Shown here: positions 15,621 to 23,834 of the stretch, piece after piece
Layout of the letters: each line of letters begins with the position of its first letter
Numbering within the stretch: position 1 is the first letter of the stretch
Assembly (NCBI GenBank): GCA_041402045.1
Contig: JAWKSZ010000001.1
Location: 62,001-126,000 of the forward strand
Length of the DNA stretch: 64,000 nt
Source of the DNA: JAGQRJ01 sp041402045
GTDB taxonomy: Bacteria; Planctomycetota; J058
Direction of reading: 5' to 3'
Position numbers and translations under genes: made by a program
Notes under the pieces: model-generated
Told to the model about the DNA's origin: nothing
What the model saw: only the letters and a program-made list of their open reading frames with translations
Databases searched by the model: none

Positions 15621-17147
15621 ATGACCCATCCCGTCCTCGCCGAGCTCGGCCTCAGCGCCCAGAACGACGGCGCCGCCACCGGCGCGTTCTTCACGACCTC
15701 GGGCCCCGTGCTCGACTCGATCAACCCCAGCACCGGCGAGGTCCTGGCTCAGGTGCGGCAGGCCCAGGCCGCCGACCTCGAGCGGGTGACCGCCGCCGCG
15801 ACCCGGGCCTTCGCGAGCTGGCGCACCGTGCCCGCGCCGCAGCGCGGCGAGGTCGTGCGCCAGATCGGCGAGGCCCTGCGCGAGAAGAAGCAAGCGCTGG
15901 GGACGCTCGTGAGCCTCGAGTGCGGCAAGATCCTGCCCGAGGGCCTGGGCGAGGTGCAGGAGATGATCGACATCGCCGACTTCGCCGTCGGCCTCTCGCG
16001 CCAGCTCTACGGGCTGTCCATGCACTCCGAGCGCCCGGGCCACCGGATGTACGAGCAGTGGCACCCGCTGGGCCCGGTGGGGATCATCTCGGCCTTCAAC
16101 TTCCCCGTCGCGGTGTGGGCCTGGAACGCCATGCTCGCCCTGGTGTGCGGCGACACCTGCGTGTGGAAGCCCTCGGAGACCACGCCTCTGACCGCGATCG
16201 CGGTGCAGCACCTGGTGCACGAGGTGCTCCAGCGCAACGGCTACGACGAGGGGATCCTGGGCCTGGTGATCGGCGAGCTGGAGGAGGTCGGGAAGCCCCT
16301 GGTGGCCGACCCGCGCTACCCGCTGATCTCGGCCACCGGCTCCTGCGCCATGGGCCGCGCCGTGGGCCCGGTGGTCGCGCAGCGCTTCGGGCGCAGCCTG
16401 CTGGAGCTCGGCGGCAACAACGCCATGCTCGTGCTCGACGACGCCGACCTCGACCTCGCGGTCCGCGCCGCGCTGTTCGCCGCGGTCGGCACCGCGGGCC
16501 AGCGCTGCACGACGCTCCGCCGCGCGATCGTGCAGAAGGGGATCGCCCCCGCCTTCACCGAGAAGCTGGTCAAGGCCTACGGCTCGATCGTGATCGGTGA
16601 CCCGCTCGCCGAGGGCACGCTCATGGGCCCGCTGATCGACCGCCGCGCGGTGAGCGCGTTCCAGCACGCGCTGGAGCAGGCCAAGCAGCAGGGCGGCGAG
16701 GTGCTGACCGGCGGCGACGTCCACACCGCCGGCGCCTGCGCCAAGGGCACCTTCGTCCAGCCCACGATCGTGCGCGCCGCGGCGGACATGCCGATCGTGC
16801 AGGAGGAGACCTTCGCCCCGATCCTCTACGTCATCGAGGTCGACGACGTCGAGCAGGCGATCGCGATCAACAACCAGGTCCCCCAGGGCCTCTCGAGCGC
16901 GGTGTTCACCCTCAACGTGCGCCACGCCGAGCGCTTCCTCTCCGCCGCGGGCAGCGACTGCGGGATCGCCAACGTGAACATTGGCACGAGCGGCGCCGAG
17001 ATCGGCGGCGCCTTCGGCGGCGAGAAGGAGACCGGCGGCGGCCGCGAGGCGGGCAGCGACAGCTGGAAGGCCTACATGCGCCGCCAGACCTGCACGATCA
17101 ACTACTCGACCGAGCTGCCCCTCGCCCAGGGGATCGTGTTCGGCTAA
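15621..17147 (+). CDS. aldehyde dehydrogenase, ALDH7 / L-piperidine-6-carboxylate type
   Basis: This 508-residue NAD(P)-dependent aldehyde dehydrogenase has its catalytic Cys in GQRCTTLRR (about residue 296) and general-base Glu in LLELGGNN (about 262). The ALDH7A1/AmaB signature is clear near the end: GGAFGGEKETGGGREAGSD, then WKAYMRRQTCTINYS. Enzymes of that branch oxidise alpha-aminoadipate semialdehyde in lysine breakdown, and that is the most likely reaction here, although no other lysine catabolic gene is in the window. ATG start with GGAGGAG six bases upstream. A TATAAA at 15594-15599 may be a -10 element, but I see no good -35. Confidence 0.9.
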   Translation: MTHPVLAELGLSAQNDGAATGAFFTTSGPVLDSINPSTGEVLAQVRQAQAADLERVTAAATRAFASWRTVPAPQRGEVVRQIGEALREKKQALGTLVSLECGKILPEGLGEVQEMIDIADFAVGLSRQLYGLSMHSERPGHRMYEQWHPLGPVGIISAFNFPVAVWAWNAMLALVCGDTCVWKPSETTPLTAIAVQHLVHEVLQRNGYDEGILGLVIGELEEVGKPLVADPRYPLISATGSCAMGRAVGPVVAQRFGRSLLELGGNNAMLVLDDADLDLAVRAALFAAVGTAGQRCTTLRRAIVQKGIAPAFTEKLVKAYGSIVIGDPLAEGTLMGPLIDRRAVSAFQHALEQAKQQGGEVLTGGDVHTAGACAKGTFVQPTIVRAAADMPIVQEETFAPILYVIEVDDVEQAIAINNQVPQGLSSAVFTLNVRHAERFLSAAGSDCGIANVNIGTSGAEIGGAFGGEKETGGGREAGSDSWKAYMRRQTCTINYSTELPLAQGIVFG

Positions 17148-17149
17148 AG

Positions 17150-17340
17150 GGAAGGGCACGATTCCGCGACGTCTCCTGCACGGTGGCAGAGGTTCACGAA
17201 CGGAATCGGTCGCGACGTCGCGAACTCCTGCCTTCCATTTGCTCCTTCCATGGCTCCGGCTCGTGCGCAGCCGTGCCTCTCCAGCCCGCGTGAGATCTCG
17301 GGTCCCGAGCAGCTCCTGCCCGCACTCGTGAGGCGAAGCG
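17150..17340. repeat. dispersed 190-base repeat, copy 1
   Basis: This starts GGAAGGGCACGATTCCGCGA immediately after the aldehyde dehydrogenase stop and ends at GAGGCGAAGCG. A second copy lies inverted at 60468-60657. The first 97 bases form a foldback: GGAAGGGCACGATTCCGCG at the left mirrors a GAACTCCTGCCTTCC segment ending near 17236. It contains GTTCACGAACGGAAT, a word also present in the tandem array at 43058. No coding capacity is evident. Confidence 0.8.
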
Positions 17341-17370
17341 GCTAGTCGGCGAGAACGCCGGCGTCGTCGA

Positions 17371-18237
17371 TCAGCTCACCGCAGAGCAGGGCGGCAACCA
17401 TGGCTCGAGCCCGCTGCGCGCCAACGCGCGCGCGGGGTCGCAGCCCGCCTGCACCTCGAGCAGCGTGCGGTCGTCGCGCAGCGCCTGGCGATCGCCCCAG
17501 CTCGCGAGGAGCTGGGCCACGAACTCGCGGGGCGCCCCGTCGAACAGGTCCCCCACGAACAGCCCGTGGGCGGCCGCCAGGAGGCAGAGCCCGACGTAGT
17601 ACGCCTGGGACCCCGGATCCACGCCCGGGTAGGCGCGGGCGAAGCTCCCGGGGAGCGCCGCCAGGCGCGCGGGGGTCAGCTCCACGGTCTCCAGCGCGCT
17701 GGGCAGCCCCGGCCACCCGGTCGCGCCCGGCTCCGGCGCCACGAACACCACCGCGCGCGGCGCGCCGGCGACCTCGACCGGGTGCGGCAGGTAGTGCGTG
17801 CGCTCGCCGCGAAAGCCCGAGCGCTCGAGCAGGCGCGCGCGGTAGGCGAGCACGTCGTCCCCGGCCTCCTGCGCCAGGTCGGCCAGGACCTCGGGCAGCG
17901 GACCCCGCGCCGCGAGGGCGGACCAGCTCTCTGGAGGGAACCCCTCCCGCCGCGCGGCCACCTCGCCGAAGCGAGGGTCGACCTCGACCAGGAGGCCCTC
18001 ACAGCCCGCGGCCGCGGGCGGATCGCTGGCCAGGTCCAGCGGCGTCGCGCGCAGGGTGGCGCGCGGGAGCGGCTCGAGGTTCATGGCCAGGCAGCCGCCC
18101 CGCTGGACCGGCTTCTGGAACTGGCGCCCGACCTCGAGCCGGACCGCCTGGGCGCGGGTGACCCCCGGGCGCAGCGTGCCCAGCCCCAGCCCGCTGGTGA
18201 GGGAGCCGTAGCCTACGAGGCGGAGCGCGTCACTCAG
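17371..18237 (-). CDS. gamma-glutamylcyclotransferase-like protein, unusual start
   Basis: About 288 residues. The N terminus reads LRLVGYGSLTSG, the YGSL turn that opens gamma-glutamylcyclotransferase/AIG2-like folds. After about residue 80 comes an unrecognised alpha/beta region with two Ala/Leu-rich helices. No ATG, GTG or TTG lies in frame before the YGSL motif. The only nearby candidate is a CTG at 18237 that overlaps the stop of the MBL-fold gene (GCTGAG) with GGAGG about 12 bases upstream. An ATG at about 18084 would remove the motif. At the 3' end another frame stays open to 17342, so the C terminus could be affected by a frameshift next to the dispersed repeat. Confidence 0.5.
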   Translation of the reverse strand: MSDALRLVGYGSLTSGLGLGTLRPGVTRAQAVRLEVGRQFQKPVQRGGCLAMNLEPLPRATLRATPLDLASDPPAAAGCEGLLVEVDPRFGEVAARREGFPPESWSALAARGPLPEVLADLAQEAGDDVLAYRARLLERSGFRGERTHYLPHPVEVAGAPRAVVFVAPEPGATGWPGLPSALETVELTPARLAALPGSFARAYPGVDPGSQAYYVGLCLLAAAHGLFVGDLFDGAPREFVAQLLASWGDRQALRDDRTLLEVQAGCDPARALARSGLEPWLPPCSAVS

Positions 18238-19391
18238 CGGTCGCCGCCCTCCTCGTAGCGCACCTCGCGCCCGTCGCTGGTGAAGCGCAGGGTGCGCCGA
18301 CCCTCGGTCACGTACAGCGCGCGGGTGAGCTCGTGCTGGATCCACTGACCGGGATCGACCGAGGGGCTGAAGATCATGGGGCTCGTCGAGAGCGACCCCG
18401 AGGCCGAGAGCGCCTCGATCATGGCCTCCTCCTCCTCGCTGAAGTCGGTCGGCACGCTGTCGTCGCAGACCTGCACGCTGCGCTCGGGGCCCGAGCGCTC
18501 GCCGACCCAGGACTCGATCGCCGCGACCGTCGAGGCGCGGGGAAAGCCCTCGTAGACGTTCAGCCCCTCGTTGGGCCGCCCGCAGGAGATCGCCGCGACC
18601 TGCGGGGTGGCGCGCGCGAGGAACTCCCGCGACGCCGCGGCGCTCCCGCCGTGGGAGCCCACCAGCAGGAAGTCGCAGTCGACGCGGGGGGCGAGGCGCG
18701 GGTCCGCGATCAGCGCGCGCTCCATGGCCCGGGTCGAGTCGCTCATGAACAGCCACACGGTCTCGCCGAAGCGCACGCGGACCACGACCACGTCCTCGTC
18801 GACCCGCTCCCGAGTCCCGTAGCCGGGCACGCGGAGCACCTCGGCGGCGAAGTCCTCGGCCGGCGCGAACAGGATCGGGAGCACGGCCTCGGTCGCCTCG
18901 GCCACGTTGAGCAGCGTCTGAGGCGGGTGGGCGGCCAGGGCCTCGACCACCTTGTGGTCCTCCTTGAGCTTGGAGGGCAGCCCGTGGTGCACCAGCTCCC
19001 CGACCCCGACCTCCCGCAGGAGCCAGGGCGCCGAGCCCAGGTGCGCCGGGTCGGGGTGGGTCAGGACCAACGCCTCGAGGGGCGGCTCGATCAGCTCGCC
19101 GAGCTGCCGGCGCAGGCGCTCGGGGTCCCCGGGCGCGCGGACCTCGGTGTCCCCCGCGTCGATCAAGAGCTCGCGTCCGCCCGGGGCACGAATCAGGATG
19201 CAGTCGCCGTTGCCGGCGGGGAGCACGAACACCTCGAGCTCCCCCAGGGGGTGGCCGGGAGCCCAGGCCTCGAGCGGCGGACGGGCGCTCTCGGGGGCCC
19301 GCGCGAGGGCGCTTTCAGGGGCTATCTGGGGCCCTGGACAGCCGCTGGAGGACGCCATCGCCAGCACACAAAGCCAGACCCTGGAATGCAT
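18234..19391 (-). CDS. MBL-fold (ComEC/Rec2-like) lipoprotein
   Basis: 385 residues. The lipoprotein signal peptide ends at ASSSGC, so this is an exported lipid-anchored protein. The metallo-beta-lactamase fold starts with GNGDCILIRAPGG and LLIDAGD, the pattern of the hydrolase domain of ComEC-type proteins. The metal-binding motif is LTHPDPAHLG in place of THxDxDH, so one ligand is changed. VGSHGGS follows in the second half. It may be a phosphodiesterase or nuclease-like enzyme outside the cell, or inactive. Start at the ATG at 19391, favoured by the signal sequence and a GAGG upstream. The stop overlaps the next gene. Confidence 0.75.
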   Translation of the reverse strand: MHSRVWLCVLAMASSSGCPGPQIAPESALARAPESARPPLEAWAPGHPLGELEVFVLPAGNGDCILIRAPGGRELLIDAGDTEVRAPGDPERLRRQLGELIEPPLEALVLTHPDPAHLGSAPWLLREVGVGELVHHGLPSKLKEDHKVVEALAAHPPQTLLNVAEATEAVLPILFAPAEDFAAEVLRVPGYGTRERVDEDVVVVRVRFGETVWLFMSDSTRAMERALIADPRLAPRVDCDFLLVGSHGGSAAASREFLARATPQVAAISCGRPNEGLNVYEGFPRASTVAAIESWVGERSGPERSVQVCDDSVPTDFSEEEEAMIEALSASGSLSTSPMIFSPSVDPGQWIQHELTRALYVTEGRRTLRFTSDGREVRYEEGGDR

Positions 19392-19651
19392 TAACGCCAA
19401 CCTCACTGAAAAAAGGGCAAAGGACAAAAAAATCCCGCCAAAACGCGCGCGCTCGTCAGTTCTATGCGGTATTATCCCCGCCCTCTAGGGGAAAGAGGGG
19501 CTCTGAGGGATCCTACAAGATCCCGAGATCCAAGAACTCACCTAATTTTTCTGCAGACGGGCGCGATCGTCTTGGTGACGTGGTATAGGTTCCGTCTCGA
19601 AAGTTTTACCTGGCGGCATACACGTCGTCGAAATGTTGGGGGAAGTTAGTC

Positions 19652-20125
19652 ATGAAGACTCTTTCGAAGCTGTTCGCATTCGTCGGCTGTGTGGGTGTCG
19701 TCACCCTCGCGGGCTGCACCACCTTCAACCACAGCAAGCCTGGCTTCGCCGTCTCGGTGCCCGTGAGCGCCAAGGCCAAGGCGACCGTCAAGCTCGGTGG
19801 TGAGGTTGAGGGCAAGGCTGAGGTCACCCGTATCCTCGGCTTCATCGTCCTGCCGCAGTACAACAAGTACGCCGACGGCGTGAGCTACGGCGCCGGCGCG
19901 CCCTCGGCCAGCGGTGGCCTCCTGGCCTCGCTGCTCGGTGGTGGCCCCAGCGACGCCGACCAGGCGAAGTCGCTGGCCGCTTACCAGGCCCTCAAGGAGG
20001 AGTACGACGTGATCCTCGGCGCCCGCTACGTGGTGCAGACCGACGACATGTACGTGATCAAGACCACCACCGCCACCGTCAAGGGCTGGGGCGGCAAGGT
20101 CGAGTCGGTCGCCATCACCCAGTAA
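19652..20125 (+). CDS. small lipoprotein, probably abundant
   Basis: 157 residues. The signal peptide ends in a canonical lipobox, TLAGC (Cys22). The mature protein has a beta-rich start (KPGFAVSVPVSAKAKATVKLGG), a Gly/Ser/Ala-rich middle, and DVILGARYVVQTDDMYVI near the end. I do not recognise the family. Codon choice includes more GGT, AAG and GTC than its neighbours, the 5' region is AT-richer, and the mRNA ends in four stacked hairpins, all hinting at strong expression. GGGGGAAG precedes the ATG. An extended -10-like TGGTATAGG lies about 70 bases upstream, without a clear -35. Confidence 0.8.
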   Translation: MKTLSKLFAFVGCVGVVTLAGCTTFNHSKPGFAVSVPVSAKAKATVKLGGEVEGKAEVTRILGFIVLPQYNKYADGVSYGAGAPSASGGLLASLLGGGPSDADQAKSLAAYQALKEEYDVILGARYVVQTDDMYVIKTTTATVKGWGGKVESVAITQ

Positions 20126-20219
20126 GACCTCTCGAGGTCTTCGCGCGTCTCGCCGGTTCGCCGGCGGGACGTTACCAGCCGCGTCGTTCGTGGGTCTCGC
20201 GACCCGTCGAGCGACGCGG
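20124..20219 (+). repeat. three consecutive 3'-UTR hairpins
   Basis: Stem-loops follow the lipoprotein stop: AAGACCT/AGGTCTT at 20124-20141 (includes the stop codon), CGTCTCGCCGG with its complement at 20146-20171, and CCGCGTCG...CGACGCGG at 20179-20219. Together with the terminator at 20231 they make a row of four. This may protect the transcript from 3' exonucleases. Confidence 0.6.
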
Positions 20220-20230
20220 TTGTTCTCGTT

Positions 20231-20257
20231 CGAGGGGGCCCGTCCGAGGCCCCCTCG
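20231..20257 (+). terminator. strong GC hairpin after the lipoprotein gene
   Basis: CGAGGGGGCC and GGCCCCCTCG form a perfect 10-base stem with a 7-base loop. Only a short T-run (GTTTCC) follows. The position about 105 bases after the stop fits a transcription end. Confidence 0.6.
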
Positions 20258-20355
20258 CGCGTTTCCGCTGGGTCCCCAGACATGAAGCGGTTCGGGGCTC
20301 GCAGGGGTGGTTTCCGTCCTGCGGCGAGAGTAGGCTAGCGGGCTGAGGAGCAGCG

Positions 20356-20819
20356 TTGAGCGATCAGCGGTTACGAGAGCTCGAGCGGCAATGGTCGGAG
20401 TCCAACGACCCGATCGACGCCCGCCGATACTTCACCGAGCTCGGTCGCAGCGGCCTCTCCGAAGAGGAGGTCCTGCGTCGGCGCCTGAACGCGGGCGACA
20501 TCCTGCAGAACCGCCTCGAGCTCTGCGCCTACCTGGGCTACGAGCCCGCGCGCGCCGTCCTGGGCGACGCCGCCCCCGAGATCCCGGCGGATATTCTGCC
20601 CTGGGTTCGCGGGCTCAAGGACTACCCCGGCAGCGGCGAACGCACGGCGGCCTTGATCCACGACATGACCGGCCGACCCGGGTCGGGGTGCTGCCCACCA
20701 CGACCAACGAGTACGACTACATTCGCTACGCCCTCCAGCAAGGGCACGAGGCGCGCGCCCTGCGGCGGCGCCTGGAGCGCCTGCTCCTGCCCTGGGCCCT
20801 GGGCAAAGCCGAGGCCTGA
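20356..20819 (+). pseudogene. helical repeat-type protein with a frame break
   Basis: The first frame encodes about 110 residues beginning LRELERQWSESNDPIDARRY and RRRLNAGDILQNRLELCAYL, a pattern of short helical pairs seen in TIGR02996-like and related proteins of myxobacteria and planctomycetes. After DMTGRPG near 20690 the sense continues one frame over (TTTNEYDYIRYALQQGHEA ... LLLPWALGKAEA) to a TGA at 20819. A single-base indel explains this. Whether it is real decay or an assembly error cannot be told here. TTG start. A related gene with a similar break lies at 23059-23719. Confidence 0.6.
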
Positions 20820-20820
20820 C

Positions 20821-21309
20821 GTGAGCCCCAGCGCCCACTGCGGCTGGTGCGGGGCCGCGTTCGAAGGCGACCCACCGTGGCCGCGCCTGTGCGGTGGTTG
20901 CCGCAAGGTCAGCTACAAGAACCCGATCCCCGTCGCGGTCCTGCTCCTGCCCCTCGAAGGCGGCGGGCTCCTGACCGTGCGCCGCGGGATCGAGCCTGGC
21001 CTGGGCAAGCTCGCGCTGCCCGGCGGCTTCGTGAACACCGGAGAGACGTGGCGCCAAGCCGCCGTGCGCGAGCTCTACGAGGAGACCGGGATCCGCGTGA
21101 ACCCCGACGGCGTGACCTTGTTCGCCGTGGAGAGCTCGACCGACGCCGACGTGCTCCTGGTGTTCGGGCTCGCCAAGCCCGTGAGCTCCGACGCCCTGCC
21201 TCCCTTCCGCCCCACCGACGAGACCACTGAGCGCTGCGTGCTCCGCGGTCCGGAGACCCTGGCGTTCCCGCTGCACACCGAGGTCGCGGCGCGCTACTTC
21301 CACGCCTGA
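20821..21309 (+). CDS. zinc-ribbon Nudix hydrolase
   Basis: 162 residues. The N terminus carries a CxxC...CxxC ribbon (CGWCG and LCGGC), and the rest is a Nudix domain. The Nudix box is intact: GGFVNTGETWRQAAVREL, then YEETGI. A preceding zinc ribbon is typical of NudC/YfgD-like and ADP-ribose-type Nudix enzymes, but the substrate is not clear. The GTG start lies directly after the stop of the frame-broken gene. PIPVAVLLLPLEGGGLL begins the catalytic domain. It ends 7 bases before the phosphohexomutase gene, so both probably share a transcript. Confidence 0.85.
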   Translation: MSPSAHCGWCGAAFEGDPPWPRLCGGCRKVSYKNPIPVAVLLLPLEGGGLLTVRRGIEPGLGKLALPGGFVNTGETWRQAAVRELYEETGIRVNPDGVTLFAVESSTDADVLLVFGLAKPVSSDALPPFRPTDETTERCVLRGPETLAFPLHTEVAARYFHA

Positions 21310-21316
21310 AGGCACC

Positions 21317-23053
21317 ATGACCGACGCCACCCTCCTCGCGCGCGCCCAGGCTTGGCGCGACGCGGACCCCGACCCCGAGACCCGCGCCGAGCTGGACGCG
21401 CTGCTCGCCGCCGGCGACGAGGCCGAGCTCAGCGCGCGCTTCGCCGGGCCCCTGGAGTTCGGCACCGCCGGCCTGCGCGGCGTGATCGGCGCCGGCGAGT
21501 CGCGCATGAACCGCGCGGTGGTGATCCGCACCAGCTTCGGCCTCGGCCGCTACCTGCTGCAGCACGTGCCCGACGCCGCGGCGCGCGGCGTGGTGATCGG
21601 CTTCGACGGGCGCCGCGGGAGCGCCGAGTTCGCCGCGGACGCCGCGGGGGTGTTCGCCGCCCTCGGCCTGGACGTGCACCTCGCCCCGCGCTGCGTGCCC
21701 ACGCCGCTGACCGCGTTCGCGGTCACGCACCTCCAGGCCTGCGCCGGGGTCATGGTCACCGCCAGCCACAACCCGCCCGAATACAACGGCTACAAGGTCT
21801 ACGCTCAGAACGGCGCCCAGATCGTGCCGCCCATGGACCAGGCGATCGCGGCGGAGATCGAGGCCGCCGCCCCCGCGAACCAGATCGCGCGCCTCGACGT
21901 CGACGACGCCTTCGAGAGCGGCCAGCTGTGCGAGCTCGGCCCCGCAGTGTTCGAGGCCTACCTCGCGGGGGTGCGCGCGCTGATCCCCGCCGACGGTCCG
22001 GGCCGCGAGCTCCGGATCGCCTACACCCCGCTCCACGGCGTGGGCGCGGAGCTCACCGAGCAGGTGTTCGCCGAGGTGGGGTTCCCGAACCTGGCGACCG
22101 TCGCCGCGCAGCGCGAGCCCGACGGCGGCTTCCCCACGGTCTCGTTCCCGAACCCCGAGGAGGACGGGGCCATGGACCTCGTCCTGGCCCTCGCCCGCGA
22201 GCGCGGCGCGCAGCTCGTGCTCGCCCAGGACCCCGACGCCGACCGCCTGGCGGTGGCGCTCCCCGACCCCGACGGCCAGTGGGTCCAGCTCACGGGCAAC
22301 GAGGTCGGCGTGCTCCTCGGCCACCACGCGCTCACCACCACGAGCGGCGACCGGCTGGTGCTCTACTCGGTCGTGAGCTCGCCCTGGCTGGGCAAGATCG
22401 CCAGCGCCCTCGGCGCGCGCTGGGGCGAGACCCTCACCGGCTTCAAGTGGATCGCGAACCAGGCCCTGGACCTCGAGCGCGAGACCGGGACCCGCTTCGT
22501 GTTCGGCTACGAGGAGGCCCTGGGCTACACCGTGGGCACCCTGGTCCGCGACAAGGACGGCGTAGGCGCGGCGCTGGTCATGGCCGACCTGGCCGCGGGC
22601 CTCGCGGCCCAGGGCCAGACCCTGCTCACGCGCCTGGGCGAGCTCGCCCGCGCCCACGGCCTGTGGCTCAGCGGTCAGCGCTCGCTGCGCTTCGATCCCC
22701 TCGAGGGCCAGGCCAAAATGGCCGCGCTCATGGACCGCCTGCGCCAGGAGGCGCCGACCCGCTTCGGCGCGTTCGCGGTCACCGAGTCCCGCGACTACCG
22801 CTCCGGCGCGATCGTGCGCGCCGACGGCACTCACGCCGAGCTCGGCCTCCCGCCCACGAACCTCCTGGTCTACGAGCTCGAGGGCGACCACCGGATCCTG
22901 GTCCGCCCCAGCGGCACCGAGCCCAAGCTCAAGATCTACGCCGACGTGTGCGCCGACCTCGCCGACGGCGAGGGCTACCTCGCCGGCCGCGCCCGCGCCC
23001 AGACCCCGCTCCAGGCCCTGCTCCAGTCCGTGAGCGACGTGCTGGGCGTGTAG
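21317..23053 (+). CDS. phosphoglucomutase / phosphomannomutase (alpha-D-phosphohexomutase)
   Basis: This 578-residue, four-domain phosphohexomutase interconverts hexose 1- and 6-phosphates through a phosphoserine. The active-site Ser is in TASHNPPEYNG (near residue 148). The metal loop is DPDADRLAV, the sugar loop GYEEALGYTVG, and the phosphate-binding loop RPSGTEPKLKIY near the C terminus. EFGTAGLRGVIGAG at the N terminus is typical of the PGM2-like branch. Length and motif order are complete, so the enzyme should be active and feed glycogen, cell-envelope or pentose phosphate pathways. ATG start with AAGGCA upstream. Confidence 0.92.
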   Translation: MTDATLLARAQAWRDADPDPETRAELDALLAAGDEAELSARFAGPLEFGTAGLRGVIGAGESRMNRAVVIRTSFGLGRYLLQHVPDAAARGVVIGFDGRRGSAEFAADAAGVFAALGLDVHLAPRCVPTPLTAFAVTHLQACAGVMVTASHNPPEYNGYKVYAQNGAQIVPPMDQAIAAEIEAAAPANQIARLDVDDAFESGQLCELGPAVFEAYLAGVRALIPADGPGRELRIAYTPLHGVGAELTEQVFAEVGFPNLATVAAQREPDGGFPTVSFPNPEEDGAMDLVLALARERGAQLVLAQDPDADRLAVALPDPDGQWVQLTGNEVGVLLGHHALTTTSGDRLVLYSVVSSPWLGKIASALGARWGETLTGFKWIANQALDLERETGTRFVFGYEEALGYTVGTLVRDKDGVGAALVMADLAAGLAAQGQTLLTRLGELARAHGLWLSGQRSLRFDPLEGQAKMAALMDRLRQEAPTRFGAFAVTESRDYRSGAIVRADGTHAELGLPPTNLLVYELEGDHRILVRPSGTEPKLKIYADVCADLADGEGYLAGRARAQTPLQALLQSVSDVLGV

Positions 23054-23058
23054 CGCGG

Positions 23059-23719
23059 ATGGGCGACGCCAGCCTGCGCGCCCTCGAGCACGGTTGGAGG
23101 GCCTCTGGCGCTCCCGAAGACGAAGCTGCCTACCTGCAGGCGCGAGCGCGGGCGGGCGACCTCGACGCCGACCGCCTGCTCCTCGCGGCGAGGCTCGGGC
23201 ACCCCGCGGCGCGTCTGGCGCTGGGCGTCTCGGCTCCCGCCCCGACCCTGATCCTCAGGGAGTGGGATCACCCCGTCGAGTTCAACGAGCTGTTCACCCT
23301 CGTCCAAGACGTCGCGCTCCACGGCTGCGAGCCGCTCCTCCGCCTCTCCCTCGCGCTCGCGCGCCACGTCCTCCCCCACTTCGAGGCGGTGTGCGAGGCC
23401 ACGCGACGCGCTGACTGCGAGCGAGACCTGGCTCAGCGGCGTAGGGTCCGTCACCGCCGAGGACCTACGAGATACCGGCTGGGCGGCTGGGTCGGCGGGC
23501 GACGAGGTCGTGTTCGAGGACTTCCCCGCCAACCAGGCAGCTCAGGTCGCGCAGCGCACCACGGACGCTGCCTCGAACATGCTGCGAGAGGACCTGCTCG
23601 GTGCGCGCGGCACTGTCGAGTTCGCGGCGCTGCAGGCCTTCCGGGCGGTGGGCCAGGACGGCGCGGAGACTCTCCGGGCCGCCGCGGTCGCCGAGCTCCT
23701 GGCGTGGGCGCTGGCCTGA
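23059..23719 (+). pseudogene. second helical repeat-type protein with a frame break
   Basis: The N-terminal frame (ATG at 23059) reads LRALEHGWRASGAPEDEAAY and then RARAGDLDADRLLLAARLGH, the same helical pattern as the gene at 20356. Near 23400 the plausible sequence moves to another frame: LTASETWLSGVGSVTAED, then FEDFPANQAAQVAQRTTDAA and VAELLAWALA, ending at 23719. The shift is in the opposite direction from the break in the 20356 gene. The two genes flank the Nudix and phosphohexomutase pair. 23720-23834 shows no gene. Confidence 0.6.
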
Positions 23720-23834
23720 CCCATGCGCTCGGCGCCCGTGCCCAGCGCACGCTTCCTGGTGGGGCGCAGCTCGCCTGCGCCCGTCCCTGGCCGGCGCGGG
23801 CCCGCGTCCCAGCCGCTCGCCGAGCGACGCCGCG

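Noticed and set aside
19564..19600. Sigma70 promoter for the abundant lipoprotein
   Set aside because: A TGGTATAGG extended -10-like sequence is present but no -35 of reasonable match lies at 16-18 bases, so it is not listed as a promoter.
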